From Micromussa lordhowensis (taxonomy: Eukaryota > Cnidaria > Anthozoa > Scleractinia > Lobophylliidae), in the NCBI GenBank assembly GCA_964020085.1, contig OZ026595.1:20362653-20426652 (forward strand): a DNA stretch of 64,000 nt. The letters run 5' to 3'. Of this stretch, positions 35,801 through 47,649 are shown piece by piece; the stretch's first letter is position 1; the number at the start of each line of letters is the position of its first letter. The position numbers were made by a program, and so were the translations under genes. The notes beneath the pieces are model-generated. The model saw nothing but the letters and a program-made list of their open reading frames with translations, was not told the origin of the DNA and searched no databases.

Positions 35801-38800
35801 TAATTTTGTTACATACAACATACAAGTCCATGTAAAAATGGTTTTTAGTCTTTAATGTGTAGTCATTATATAGCAGTTATTTTATATAGCAGAAACGAAA
35901 AGGAGGTTGGCCAAAAGGGAAAAAAAGAAAGAAGGAATTTGGAGATTTGAATAAACCAAAAGCACCAATTACTGGGTGAGTTTATCAAATAATACATGTA
36001 TATATATATATATATCTTTATTTCTGAGTATTTTTATCCAAACACACCTTTACTGTCCTTTATACTTAATTTCGCTAGCCTGCATTTGCTATGCACATAC
36101 ATTGTTGTGTGTACAGTATTGTAATTGCATGTGAACAACATGATGCCATACCACTGGAACTCTACATGGAAATATTGTCTTTTTAGTTCAGTGGCACTGA
36201 CAAATTCAATCAAACAATGTAGCTATTTAATATCCATTTCATGAAGTATATACATTTACATTTTATGATTGAAGAAGTGGATGCATTTTGTATTCATGTA
36301 CAATAGATCTATGTCAGACACCATTTATGCCAGTATACAAGCCATGTGATTACATTGCATAACAATAGTACATGCACTTGTACATGTAGCTTGATGTGGA
36401 CCAAGATCTGTAGAGTATCCATGTGAAAAGCTGGAAGAAATTCCAAAACGTCCTGTCCACTCTTTCCTTGTTACATGTACTTTATTTAAGAAACACAGAA
36501 ATATGTTACAAAACACTTGATGACTTGATAGTAAATGGGCTTACAAGTAGTTGTGAGTAGTCTTCAGTAGCTTTTTTGTTTTACCTTGAAAAATTATCAA
36601 GCTGGAGAACTTTATAAACTGAAATCTCTCAATATGCCTTTTTAATCAAAGTTTTTCTCTTCAGGTAAATAAACAGGACCAAAAAGCAAAAACTAATTAA
36701 AACAAATCTTAATGCCATCAATAATAACAAAAGCAACTATAAATGTTCCACAATGCAACAATCTCACTAAACCGTGATAGCTTATTTTCTGTGCAATGTG
36801 CAAGTAGTTTTCTATTTTGTAAACAATATTTTTTTTTCGACAGATTGTTACTACCTTTCCACCTGCCTAAATTTACTCAAAATGATTTTTTTTGAATTTG
36901 GAAAGTGCACTATTGATTATTGATATTATACCTGTGCAGGTATGTGAGATTTATCAACAGTCGTCGAGCTGAAGTGAAGCAGCAACATCCTAATTTACTG
37001 TTTCCTGAAATAACAAAGATTCTTGGACTGGAGTGGAGTAATCTTCTTCAAGAGGAGAAGCAGGCAAGAAAGACCTATACCAATACTATTACATTGTACA
37101 TGCATGTACATACATGAACTCACAAATATAACTGGTTAAATCTGTATATACATGTACATGTACCAAGGCTGCAAAATCTGCAAGGTAGTTAGATTGCATA
37201 TGAAATGTATTTTACAATATCCCATTATCCCATTTTCTGATTTCGAAGACTTTTTCTTGTTGAATACAGTGGAACCCAGTTAATCTGGTCACCAGTGGGG
37301 TACTCAATTCTGACCATATTAACAGGATGGCTGTATAAAAAGGGTTCTCTAAATAAGAAAATAAGTGACTGAGCTTTTGTTCAGGTCAGAATAAAGTGGT
37401 CGTAAAAAGGTGTGGTTCCACTGCACATATAATTATGTGGGCACATGTACAGGTTTGTTCTTCGGGTGCAAAATATCCTTTAGTAACATAATTAACATTA
37501 TTTGTTCATGCAATCATTTCATTATTATTACTATTATCGATATTTGTTTTTTATTTTATTTTTCTATTTGTAATAAGCATGCACAGTCAAGGGCAGAGCT
37601 CGAGTGTACATAATTAAAGCAAGTCCAGAGATTAGTACATAGTAAATTACTCTTGTAAGAGGAGCCCACAGGGATTGTTTTGATTGTACACAGCTGTATA
37701 AAATGTGATGTGCCAACTGATTATTGGCATTAGCAGTGAGAAGATATCAATTTAGTAATTAGTAAATTAAGGTACATGTAATATTATTTTATACAAAGTA
37801 CAAGTATGTTTGAGCTTCAGATTTAAGGTTAATATGACCACCTTTTTTTCTTAAAAGGATTTAAAAATCCTGTGCTTAAATCGTTTTTGTTTTGGTATAT
37901 TTACATCTAAAGAAATACCTGGATGAAGCAGAAGAAGACAAAAAACGCTACATCGATGAACTTAAAATTTACCAACAGTCTGAGCAATACCAGGCATTTA
38001 TGAAAAGACAAAATGCTAAGAAAATCAAGACCATTGTGGGTAAGCCACACTTGCTAGAAATAATTAACTATTCTATTAGTCAGGAAATATTTAATACATA
38101 ATTATTTTGTTGCAAATCTAAGCTGGCATTACATTTAGGTTGGCTTTGTCATTGATAACTACAAACGAAGCCTTTGGGAAATTCATGGGAGGTTGTTTAT
38201 AAAATACATTTTACACTATTTCCAATACAGTAGTCTACTGTCTACAGTTTACTACGTTCTCGGCAACTTATACTTACCTTATATACTTACAATACGACAC
38301 AATCCTTACTCTGCTTACAATAAAATACAGTAGTTTTCTTTACTTACATGTACAGTACGGTACAATACTTACAATACTATATTTACAATCGGATACAGTA
38401 CTCTTTACTTACAGTACGGTACAATATTTGCTCTGCTTACAATACGGCAAGATTCTTATTTTACTTATAATAAGATACAATACTTTATTTTTTTATGAAA
38501 CAATACTTACTCTACTTACATTTCATTACAATACACTACAATACAATACACTATATTATATTACATTACATTACATTACATTACATTACATTACATTACA
38601 TTACATTACATTACATTACATTACATTACATTACATTACATTACATTACATTACATTACATTACATTACATTACATTACATTACATTACATTACATTACA
38701 TTACATTACATTACATTACATTACATTACATTACATTACATTACATTACATTACATACAATACATACAATACATTACATTTCATTAACAACATGACGTGA

Positions 38801-41531
38801 CATTACAGTCCGCTACAATTGCATTCCAAAGCGTAAATTGAAATACTCTCGTACTATGATGTTACTAATAACAATAGAAAAGCACTCGCACTGCCTTCTG
38901 AATACCGGTTTGGTGTTGTTAAGTTGACAAGAAGCATAAGAGACAGATTAACAGGTAACCGAACGAATGTTGAAAAGTTAAGAAATTATCTAAGCTCAGA
39001 GCCATCCTTTGAGTTCTGCAGTTCCAATTGTAATACCTAGCAAGTAAGCAGAAAAGGCGATTTTTGTCAAAGAAAATGGCTTAAAGCCTGATGCTATTGC
39101 TGGGCTGAAATTACTGTTTAGGTTTTCTTGATTTATCGTTATCCACTGTTTAAATTCTTGCTAAAAGTTCGATGTTTTACACTACAGGACCAAAATAAAT
39201 GAATCAAACTTTCCACCTCAGTTTGCAGAAGGTGCGCAAGTCACAATGTTTCTTTTCTACTTTCTAGAGAAAAGAGTTCGTAGCAAGCCTTCTATTGATG
39301 TAAAATTTTAAATTAAAAACAATTAGTTTAGTAATTTTCGTGCATTTAAACGGAAGCAGGTAAATCGAGGTTTTTTTTGCAGATTGGGTTAATTGCTTAG
39401 TGAACATAAAATCAATCATAATAAACGTGTGTTTGAATGTTTTATCATTCCTCAAATTCCATTTCGGGCACATTATATCTCTCTTCGTCTTTTCCAAAAG
39501 AAACCAACACGGTCATTTAAGCTTCCTTGCTTTTCCCTTTCCCTTAAATATTGACTCTTCACTCTTGGAAAACTCCAACATGTATTTTGTAAATGTAAAT
39601 ATCGCCTTGAATGCCATGCCAAAATTAAGCAACAATGTGAGTTTCTGAGAGGTCTAATTAAAACTCGAGGATATACAAATATTTATTTTCCTTCGTCGCA
39701 ACAATTTCAGGGGTAGATACTGCTGAGGAAGTGCCATCGAGCTTACTGTTGAGCGAACAAATGGTAAGTGAATGCGTGGTAGATTCTCTATAGAACTTTT
39801 ATTCTTTTGGCGCGTTTGGATTAATGCTACGTGTACTCATACAATTTATATCTACTACACATTAATGTTTTTACTAGAGTTGGTTGAGGTTTAGACTCTT
39901 TTAGCCGTAGCCTTGCGATTTCCTCTCTTTCTTTCTTTCCACACGAAGAGCGTACTCTAGGGCTATCGCTTTTGTTTCACTTCTACATTTATTATAACTC
40001 TCTCTTAATTAAAACAGTTTGAGTTGTCTACAACTCTCTTGAATTTTCGTTCTTGATTCGCTTGAACTTTGAATTTGCAACAGGATTGACTATCGGTTGC
40101 ACCTACATTATGGGTGTTTAAATAGACTATTTAACTCCTTCCTCGTGTGGCATGATTTTACACATGTAGTAATAACTGTCGTTCGTTGTATTCTTTTACC
40201 GGGTTTTTGTTTTGTTTTGTTTGTTTGTTTGTTTGTTTGTTTTCTTTCTTTGTTTGTGTTCAATCATTCTTCTGTCCATGGCTTTTGCAGGAAGATGACT
40301 CTAACGAATTGTACTGCAGGATCTGCAACCAGTTCTTTAGCTCCCTTCACAATAAGAAAGAACATCTGTTTGGAAAACAGCACCTGCTAATGCTTACTGA
40401 GGAATTTGAACGCGAAGCTGAACAAAATGCCAATGGCACCGATAAGATTGCGAATGACTCTCCTGACCTGGCTCCCTGCACTGCTGTTGCAGATACTGTA
40501 GGGGCAAATTTGATACCAACTGAATCAATGCTTACTATCTCACAGTTTACCGAGAAGTTCCTGGAACAAAACATGAGTGAGTATATGTACATGTGCTTGT
40601 GTGTACATCAGGGGCCACTGAATAAAACAATACTAGTATTGTATGGTTCCCATGCGTTTAAGGGGTATTTGCCTTTATGATAGCTTTTTGTGTAAACCTG
40701 TGTCTTGTTGATTTCTTTTCGTTGTTTTTTCCCATGCTGTTTTTCTCATCGGCGATGCCGTTGCTCCAAAACGTTAAAATCCGGTATTTTAATGACCTCT
40801 TCACAGACAGAGAGCTTGAACTTAGGGAACTTCGGAAAGTGGTCCTATCGTCACAGGAGGAGAACATCTCACTCAATAAAGAAATGGAAGAGCTTAAGGT
40901 ACATCTGCCCGAGTGTGTTATTTATAACTATTTGACACGGCAAAATCGATATAAAAACTTACTTCCTCTTTCCGTGTTTCAGAGTTTGTTGCAGAAAGTA
41001 GAAGATGATCTTGGAGCAGTGAAGGCGTATGGAGCGTCACTTACAGCCCAGCGCAATAGCTTAAGGATGGTACCAAATCTCTTTGGTGTAATTAACTTCT
41101 AGGTTCTTCAAGTTGGCTCCTTCAGACTGCTGCCTCTCTTTTAGGTTGTAAACATCAACCCAAGAGAACAGTGCAACAGGAGCCCAAAGTGCTGTCGGCT
41201 TGAATATGTGACGCTTTAATCGAACGATCAGCGTCGAGAATACGTAGCATTTTAGAGGGCAATACTTGTCGAAAACATCGCAAGTATGTTGCCACATGAC
41301 ACGGGTTCTGGTCCCCAGGCCATGCACGATCTAGACAGGTCTTTATGATGCTTTGGTTTTTGGTGTTTCTAACAGTGGGAAGGCAAACTATTAGAATCTG
41401 AAGTTGCCGAGGAGGCTACGGTTCAAGGAATGAAAGAAAGTAACCTTGAATACGAGCTATGGTGGTATTCCACTTATACTATCCATTGGAAAAAAGTGCC
41501 GTGTGATCTAAATTTGTACATAAATTGGTAA
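32871..41531 (+). CDS. HMG20A-like: HMG20-type HMG-box protein with U1-type zinc finger
   Basis: Eleven exons in phase, 502 residues: 32871-33031, 33767-33837, 34508-34776, 35893-35975, 36940-37063, 37913-38039, 39711-39763, 40291-40576, 40807-40898, 40983-41069, 41376-41531. A basic patch ([11 protein letters not shown], 171-181) leads into one HMG box (about 189-260: [43 protein letters not shown]). This order and wording match HMG20A/HMG20B, DNA-binding partners of the LSD1-CoREST histone demethylase complex. It is followed by a C-x2-C-x12-H-x5-H finger (C305, C308, H321, H327), the [12 protein letters not shown] segment and a heptad-rich coiled coil (about 392-450), as in HMG20 proteins. 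Acidic/Gln/Ser-rich N-terminus. The intron after exon 5 uses a GC donor. The last exon's C-terminus is less certain. Confidence 0.88.
34093..34310. mobile_element. MITE, family A, copy 2 (HMG20 intron)
   Basis: Ends TTATTAAATTCTCAACCT and AGGTTGAGAATTTAATAA. The core (GGAAAGTGATGTGACTTCCG, GGTCAAACGCAGGTATAATG) is the reverse complement of the 9235-9467 copy. Confidence 0.85.
37267..37424. mobile_element. Tigger/pogo-like MITE, copy 2
   Basis: Flanked by TA and bounded by CAGTGGAACCC and GGTTCCACTG. The inner text (TCTGGTCACCAG, GACTGAGCTTTTGTTC) is shared with the copy at 42211. Located in the HMG20 intron that has the GC donor. Confidence 0.8.
38551..38755. repeat. (ATTAC)n pentanucleotide array, about 200 bases
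   Basis: About 38 almost perfect ATTAC units, preceded by 250 bases of degenerate TACAATAC-type sequence. It lies in an HMG20 intron. The Tyr/Ile/Thr/Leu/His frames of 101-119 residues across it are artefacts of the repeat. Confidence 0.97.
40204..40250. repeat. (GTTT)n tract in HMG20 intron
   Basis: TTTGTTTTG followed by seven or more GTTT units, ending about 40 bases before the exon 8 acceptor. Confidence 0.85.
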
Positions 41532-41539
41532 ATTACAGG

Positions 41540-42210
41540 CTATAAGTGTAGCGGGTGCCAAAGCTCACATTGAACCGGCATTAGTGGGCGTGACTTCTGG
41601 AGGAAAAAAAAAGAAAACAAACAAATACAATTAGAGAAATTTATAGAGATTAAGTAATTATTATAATTCCAGTTGTAATGTCCCCTGCAACGCGTGACTT
41701 GATAAGATGGATATTATGTAGGAACTATTTAACTGCCAAATATTGACTTACGAATGAAGTAAATACCTTGTATTAGAAGTTTATGAGATGACAACATGCG
41801 TACATGCATATCGTATGATATTTTATTGTCTGGTGATGTTTGTCGCTTGGTACATTGTATACCGTTTCTTCACTTGTCTTCGTATAACAAATACGCGAGA
41901 AAAAGAAAATATGTCTTCCTCATTTTACTGGGCGGTATTGCATATATCCACGCCTGGGGCTGTTGTTGTCACCGAATACACTTGAGATTGTGTCTTGTTT
42001 ACAAACATTTTATGAAAAAAATGTTTGGAACTTCAGGCATGGTTAATATTATGTAGTGAATACACGAAAACACTTCTACGTGTATTTAACTGTACGAAGT
42101 GAACTCTTCCGTTTAAGTAAAATACCGGGCACCTAGTTTAAGAATATGCTGCATGAGTCGAGACTTTAAAGCGCGAGAAGTGTGCAGATTTACATTAACA
42201 CTTATAACTT
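41540..42210. other. 3' flank of HMG20 gene, no gene seen
   Basis: No AATAAA lies close to the proposed stop at 41531, so either the 3' UTR is long or the terminal exon differs from the model. Confidence 0.35.
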
Positions 42211-42403
42211 CAGTAGAACCCCCTTAATCCGGTCACCAACGGGCTACAAAAATCTGGCCGTATTAACGGGCTGGCCGTATTAAAGAGGCTCTTTGAATAA
42301 GACATTGACTGACCAAGCTTTTGTTCGGGCCAGAAGTAAAGTGTCCGTAATAACCACGTGGCCGTGTTAACGGCCGGGTGGTCATGAGATGGGGGTTCCA
42401 CTG
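42211..42403. mobile_element. Tigger/pogo-like MITE, copy 3
   Basis: Bounded by CAGTAGAACCC and GGGTTCCACTG, ending at a TA. Inner words CCGGTCACCAACGGGCTAC, GGCCGTATTAACGGGCTGG. Such CAGTGGAACCC ends are typical of pogo/Tigger (Tc1-mariner superfamily) MITEs. Confidence 0.8.
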
Positions 42404-43948
42404 TACTTACATCTATGAATTCTCATTTCAAAGTTCACAGAAGCGTTTACGTTTTCTGCATGCGTAATTTGCGTATTCTCACAAACCCTTTCGCTTTTAG
42501 TTGACTCTTCACCCGTTTCACCAGTAAACCTCCACCTCACCGTTTTACGAGTCACTCCACCTTTTGAGACTGTCGTTATCGTAGCACGTTTAGATTAAGT
42601 GCATCAAACCCTGGGGTGAAAAAGAAAGAAGAGGAAAGGGAAAAAAAGAAAATCTTAACACTCGTTGGAGCGAGTCCAATATCATTTGGTTGGGCATTCC
42701 AGCAGAGGCATTTATCAGGAACCGGTACTTGAGATAGTAAACTCACCGTAAGTGTCTAAGCGTAAGTGTTATATGTAATGGATTTTTACAGTGTTCTATT
42801 CACTGTCAACGGCGTTGTTAGTCCAAAGGGTCAGTATTGTCTACAAATCTACCTTTCTTTTATGTACGCACACAATATGGAAGGAGTAATCGTGGCAACG
42901 CTTTTGATTTTTGGATGATGAACCTGTGATGCTAAACCGATTATGTCCTGTTGCCTTACCAGGTGTCCCTCTGTGCAGCACAAACACGCTTAGCAGAGTG
43001 TTGAGTGAATATTGTCATGATTGCAAATCACTTTCACCTTGACAAAAAGGCGTTAATTGGCTAAGCCTCTTGAGTTTTGTCCTTGAAATTTTCCCACACG
43101 GATACGTGCAGTGAATACATCAGTTACTTTGCATAAATTACAGCACTGAGACAGATCAGCTAGAATGGTCAATAAACCGAGAACATTTTAATTTTACGCA
43201 ACGTTGGGATCGTATTGTGTGGATCTCAATAAAAACTGCCGACCTTCTGAAAATAGATGACTCTTGCCAAGTGTATTTTGACCGATAACTACCGAATAAT
43301 CACGTATCAGAGTGCATTGTGTGAACTGGGATTAGAATTTATTGGTGTACAGCTTAATTATAAACACCATTGACTTGTCAAGCACGGATCCGGTATAAGC
43401 CCACACACTGTCATACGACGACATAACAACTCAAGCGCAGGGAGGCAAGGGTGAAATACGTATATTTCCTGTATGATGACGGTCTAATAACAGGAGAAGA
43501 CAAAAAACATTCAAGGTAAGAAACTTTAGTACTTTCCATGTCAACCCGAGAGATTTAAGAGAAGTGTGAAGGAATCTTCATTCTAAAGAAATGCAGCAGG
43601 CATCAAAGTTTGTTGTGAAAAATGACGTTAAATCGATGACGATAAATGTTTTCATGGCTCACATGTATACTGACAATCGATGTCGAGGTTTGCTCATCTT
43701 TATGTTAAGTTTATTGAACCGGCGTTTTTTTATTATTTTCACGTTTGCGTTATGTTTTTTGACTTTGAAAACCCATTGTCACCATGATCAACAACAGGTA
43801 GGGACAGCCAATGGTATTTTGGCAGGCCAGAGCTCAAAGTTTTAGCGGCACTTCCTATAAACACATAAACGTAGGTTCGGGTATACACTTCCCCTTCATT
43901 GAAACATGATAGTTATGTAACCCGTACTACGTTTTACTTCCATACTTT

Positions 43949-44224
43949 TTGTTCAACTTCATAGTTACACAATACAGTTGCACAGTTGTCGAACGTCTCC
44001 TCGAACAAACCAACAAGACCCAGCAATCACTGACACTGGCAAGAGTCCTAAGGTCGACCAAGCTATGTCTTAGTGCACGTGATGTTGTACAGCAGTGTTC
44101 ACGCGAGACGCGTTCAATATTGATCGAACTCCAGTCGAGTGCCGATTTGCATTCAGTGTTGTACCGACTCGTGGAAAACACGGCGGCCCACTCGAGGAGA
44201 CGGCGTAATAATTGTTTACCATAA
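43949..44224 (+). other. Possible coding exon, unassigned
   Basis: A frame of about 85 residues follows a fair acceptor (caacttcatag at about 43963) and is rich in helix-forming residues (VVERLLEQTNKTQQSLTLAR, SARDVVQQCSRETRSILIEL). A 104-residue antisense frame overlaps it, so strand choice is not secure. No family recognised. Confidence 0.25.
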
Positions 44225-45035
44225 TGTTGCCGTATTTCCAAAATCTGTTGTAGGCACTGTTTACTCTGAAGATTGGCTTGCTTTAATTAACTGTTTCCAA
44301 TGTTTGTCTTGTTTTTGGTTGACAGTGAACAAAGGTATTGTTCCCCCTATCCTGCTGATTCTGATCAAATCCGGTAGACAAGTCCTCACAAAAAGGTAAC
44401 GTGCGTTCCATGATACCCCATTTTTGTAGTACACGAATCTCGGGTTAGTTACTGGTGGTTACTATGCTTCTGTAGTTTTACCCAAGAGTTGAATTGCTTG
44501 GCAAGTGCTTTTATTTGGCGCTATTGACGAGTACAGTTAGTTCTAAGTAACCCAGTGAGTTCTGAGAATGAAAATCCTGGTGTGTTACGTTTGTTATGGA
44601 AATTGTCAAGCTGTACTTTTATTGTTGTGTGTGTGTGTTGTTGTTTCGTTTGGTTTTTTTTTTTTTACTTTTATACCCTGTACACGGTGTGTCCTGTACA
44701 ACTGAGATGGTTGAAACGGGTCAGTCTATATAGTCTTTCACGCGATGCTTAGTGTTTGTTTTTACAATCTTTGGTCCTCAAGGGAGGGAACGTTGCGTGG
44801 GAGGAGGGAAGTACTGCGGAAGTGAAAGCAAGATTGTTTTTTTCTTCTGAATGTGCACGCAACTTTACAATTACGTTTGCAGCGATCGGCATTATACAAA
44901 GATTGAAAAGGAAATGAATGCATTCGTTAGACCACATTCTTTTAGATCGCTTTACCGATGCGGCGGCCATCTTGAATAAATTAACTGTAAAGCTTATTAT
45001 GGGATGCTGAGGGGGCAAACCCATTCGTTCAGTCA

Positions 45036-45442
45036 GCATTGCCGGATTTCATACGATGGGGGCCTGGGTACAAGTCCGTGTATTATGGGATTAACAACAC
45101 AAGACCCATGTATTCCGAAAGAGCACACTGAGCTTTACAAAATCTTTAAGTTTCATGTTAATTGGGCCAATATTGAACAAGATACAGCCATTCAAAAACT
45201 TCAAAATTTGCAAAGAAATGTATGGATTTCCGGACCAGTGTCCGGCAATCCATACATTTGTTACTAAATTTTTAAGTTTTTGAATGGCTGTATCTTGTTC
45301 AATATTGGCCCAATTAACACGAAACTTAAAGATTTTGTAAAGCTCAGTGTGCTCTTTCTGAATATATGGGTCTTGTGTTGTTTATCCCATAATACACGGA
45401 CTCATACCCAGGCCCTCACGGTATGAAATCTGGCAATACTTT
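45036..45442. repeat. Large palindrome (arms about 200 bases) inside the transposon
   Basis: The left arm (45036-about 45232) and right arm (about 45246-45442) are reverse complements with few mismatches: CAACACAAGACCCATGTATT against its complement, GAACAAGATACAGCCATTCA against TGAATGGCTGTATCTTGTTC. The centre is a small hairpin, TCCGGACCAGTGTCCGG. Confidence 0.9.
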
Positions 45443-46728
45443 GTTTAATCCGGTTTATTAAGTTTCGTCTCGAATATTTCTGCGAAAGTAAGCTTATACA
45501 GAGTTAAAAATGGCAAAAGGCCTGATCGTTGTGCCGTGTTTGGATGCAATAATGATCGTAGATTTCCCGAAAAGTATGCGGTTAAAGACCATACAGGTTT
45601 CTTTGGGGGGAAATTTGGTCCTGCAAGGATTCGAACAAGTTCAAGGTTTGGACCAGAAGGAAGAATTTCAAGATCAACAAACGCACTAACGTTCGCTTAA
45701 ATCAGTTGAAGTAGGAAGGCCGGTTGAAAGTCATCCTGATGCAACACTTTTTCTGGAGGGATACGGCGATCGAGAGGAAGTTACACCAAAAAGAAAGGCA
45801 CCCAGAGTAAGGTTACCCGTGCAACCAAAGGCTAACAAAACTATAAAATCACGGAATGCTGAAAAAGGAAATGGAAAAGTAGATGTAGATAATAATTTGA
45901 ACGCTTAACAGGAGGTACAAAATGACAGTAATGTGTGAGACACTGAACCAGTGCTTGAGGAAAATTATCCAGGTGATAATGTTAAGCATGGCACTCTAGA
46001 GGGGACTCCAGTTTTAAAGCAATGGAAAGTAACTGACTCCCGTTTGGAAGAAAAACATTATACCCCTAAAGAAGAAAGCTCGCAGCCTACATGGAAAGCT
46101 AATGATCATGAAAACCCTAAAAATACCAAGAAAACTGACCCTGAATTTAGTATAGATAGAATTAAACACTCAGACAGCCTTATGAAACTATATACTGGCT
46201 CTCCTAATTATGGCACTTTTTTTATTTACTTTAAACAAAGTAGAACCCAAAATTGAAAAGCTACATCTCCACAACGGTGAGATAACAAACACTGATTTAA
46301 CTACAACAAAAAAGCCCAGCAGCAAGCCTGGCTGTAGAGGAAAACCTGGTCTACACTGTACGTAGTGAACTTAATGCTGAAAATCAGTTGCTTATGACCT
46401 TGATGAAGATACGGTTAGATTGCATATTGAAGACTTAGCATTTAAATCTGGTGTTAGTGCAGCATATGTTTCCTGTATTATTTCAACCTGGATAGAATTT
46501 CTTCAGGGTAGGGAACTTACACCTTTTATTTACTGGCCCACTGTGGAAGAGACACTATCTTACACCCTTATTTACTGGTCCACTGTGGAAGAGACACTAT
46601 CTTACAATCCAAAGTGTTTTGTTGGGAACTTGAAAAAGGTTGAAGGTATTATAGACTGTCCTGAGCAACATGTTGTAAAGCCCTTGAATGAAACCTACAG
46701 CCAGTACAAAATTGCAAATACTCTTTAC

Positions 46729-47189
46729 AAATAGGCAATTGCAGAAACGTGAGAGGACTGGGAAAGAGTATGATTGTTTTCCGTTTGTTTGAAAAACTAA
46801 GATATTCAAATGAAAGATGAACTAAATTTGAGAGTATTTACCAAGAATAGAAGTATTTAGAGAAGGAAAATTGCAAAATGGTAGCTCTTCAAAATAAATC
46901 ACCTAAAATCACATAAATCACCTAAAATCACCTAAAATAAATCAAAATAAATCACCTAAAATAGAGAGTTTGTATGGATTGGGTAGACAAGCCACGAAAT
47001 TATAAGGATTTGTATGGAACTTTGCAACTTTTGAGATTCTCCCATTTAAACAATTTTCAACTGAAAACTCTCAAACTTAGCTGGGTAGCTTTTCATTCAG
47101 TAACATTTCAGTTGAAATGTTTAGATTTTCAATCTAATACATATAAGAAACTCGTCCCAGTCCTCTCACGTTTCTGCAATGGGCTATTG
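46729..47189. mobile_element. MITE nested in the transposase pseudogene
   Basis: Left end AATAGGCAATTGCAGAAACG, then TGAGAGGACTGGGA; right end, inverted, CCAATAGCCCATTGCAGAAA, then CGTGAGAGGACTGGGACGAG. It splits the DDE domain. The interior holds a CACCTAAAATAAATC-type minisatellite (about 46894-46965). Confidence 0.75.
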
Positions 47190-47254
47190 GTTGTTTGCAG
47201 TTAGTCTGGCTCAGTAAGTTACATATCAAATGCATATACTACTAGACCGGGGCT

Positions 47255-47283
47255 TTAACCCTTTCACCACCAAGGGTCTCCCT

Positions 47284-47331
<48 letters not shown>

Positions 47332-47354
47332 ACCACTGGTGGTGAAAGGGTTAA
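47255..47354. mobile_element. 100-base TTAA-bounded MITE, copy 1
   Basis: Perfect 18-base ends TTAACCCTTTCACCACCA and TGGTGGTGAAAGGGTTAA. Only 14 bases separate it from an almost identical second copy. Confidence 0.9.
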
Positions 47355-47368
47355 GGGAGATAGTTTTT

Positions 47369-47468
47369 TTAACCCTTTCACCACCAAGGGTCTCCCTTTG
47401 ACGAGTAAAATCGTCTGGTGTTAGACAGAGTAAAATCTATAAGTGACCACTGGTGGTGAAAGGGTTAA
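47369..47468. mobile_element. 100-base TTAA-bounded MITE, copy 2
   Basis: Same length, ends and orientation as copy 1. I see one difference in 100 bases (CTGGTGTTAG against CTGGCGTTAG). Confidence 0.9.
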
Positions 47469-47649
47469 TGTACAAAATGTATTCTTGAAACATCATGTGA
47501 CAGTGGCCATGCCCCCTTTCACAAATGGCAAGAAACAGTTCACCAAGGGGCAGGTTGAATACGCAAAAACTATTTCCAGGACACGCATTCACATTGAAAG
47601 GGCCACTGGGCAATGGGCTATGTTGTTTGAAGTTATTGAATATAAACCT

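Larger units (their letters stand above)
45511..47640 (+). pseudogene. THAP-domain / DDE_Tnp_4 transposase, broken
   Basis: The N-terminal fragment reads RPDRCAVFGCNNDRRFPEKY, a THAP-like zinc-finger start; a single-base shift separates it from the nearby ATG at 45511. Other-frame pieces follow: HPDATLFLEGY, then FSIDRIKHSDSLMKLYTG and SPNYGT, then the helix-turn-helix piece LAFKSGVSAAYVSCIISTWI, then IIDCPEQHVVKP (start of the DDE domain). The frame stops at an inserted element near 46729 and resumes at about 47470 with PPFTNGKKQFTKGQVEYAKT and RTRIHIERA, the usual C-terminal part of such transposases. Most of the catalytic core between these is missing. At least three frameshifts. Confidence 0.8.

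Noticed and set aside
38428..38800. Plus-strand frames of 101-119 residues (Tyr/Ile/Thr/Leu/His repeats)
   Set aside because: They are translations of the (ATTAC)n microsatellite.
43927..44241. 104-residue minus frame
   Set aside because: Overlaps a competing plus-strand frame; neither strand has clear support, so only the plus frame is listed with low confidence.
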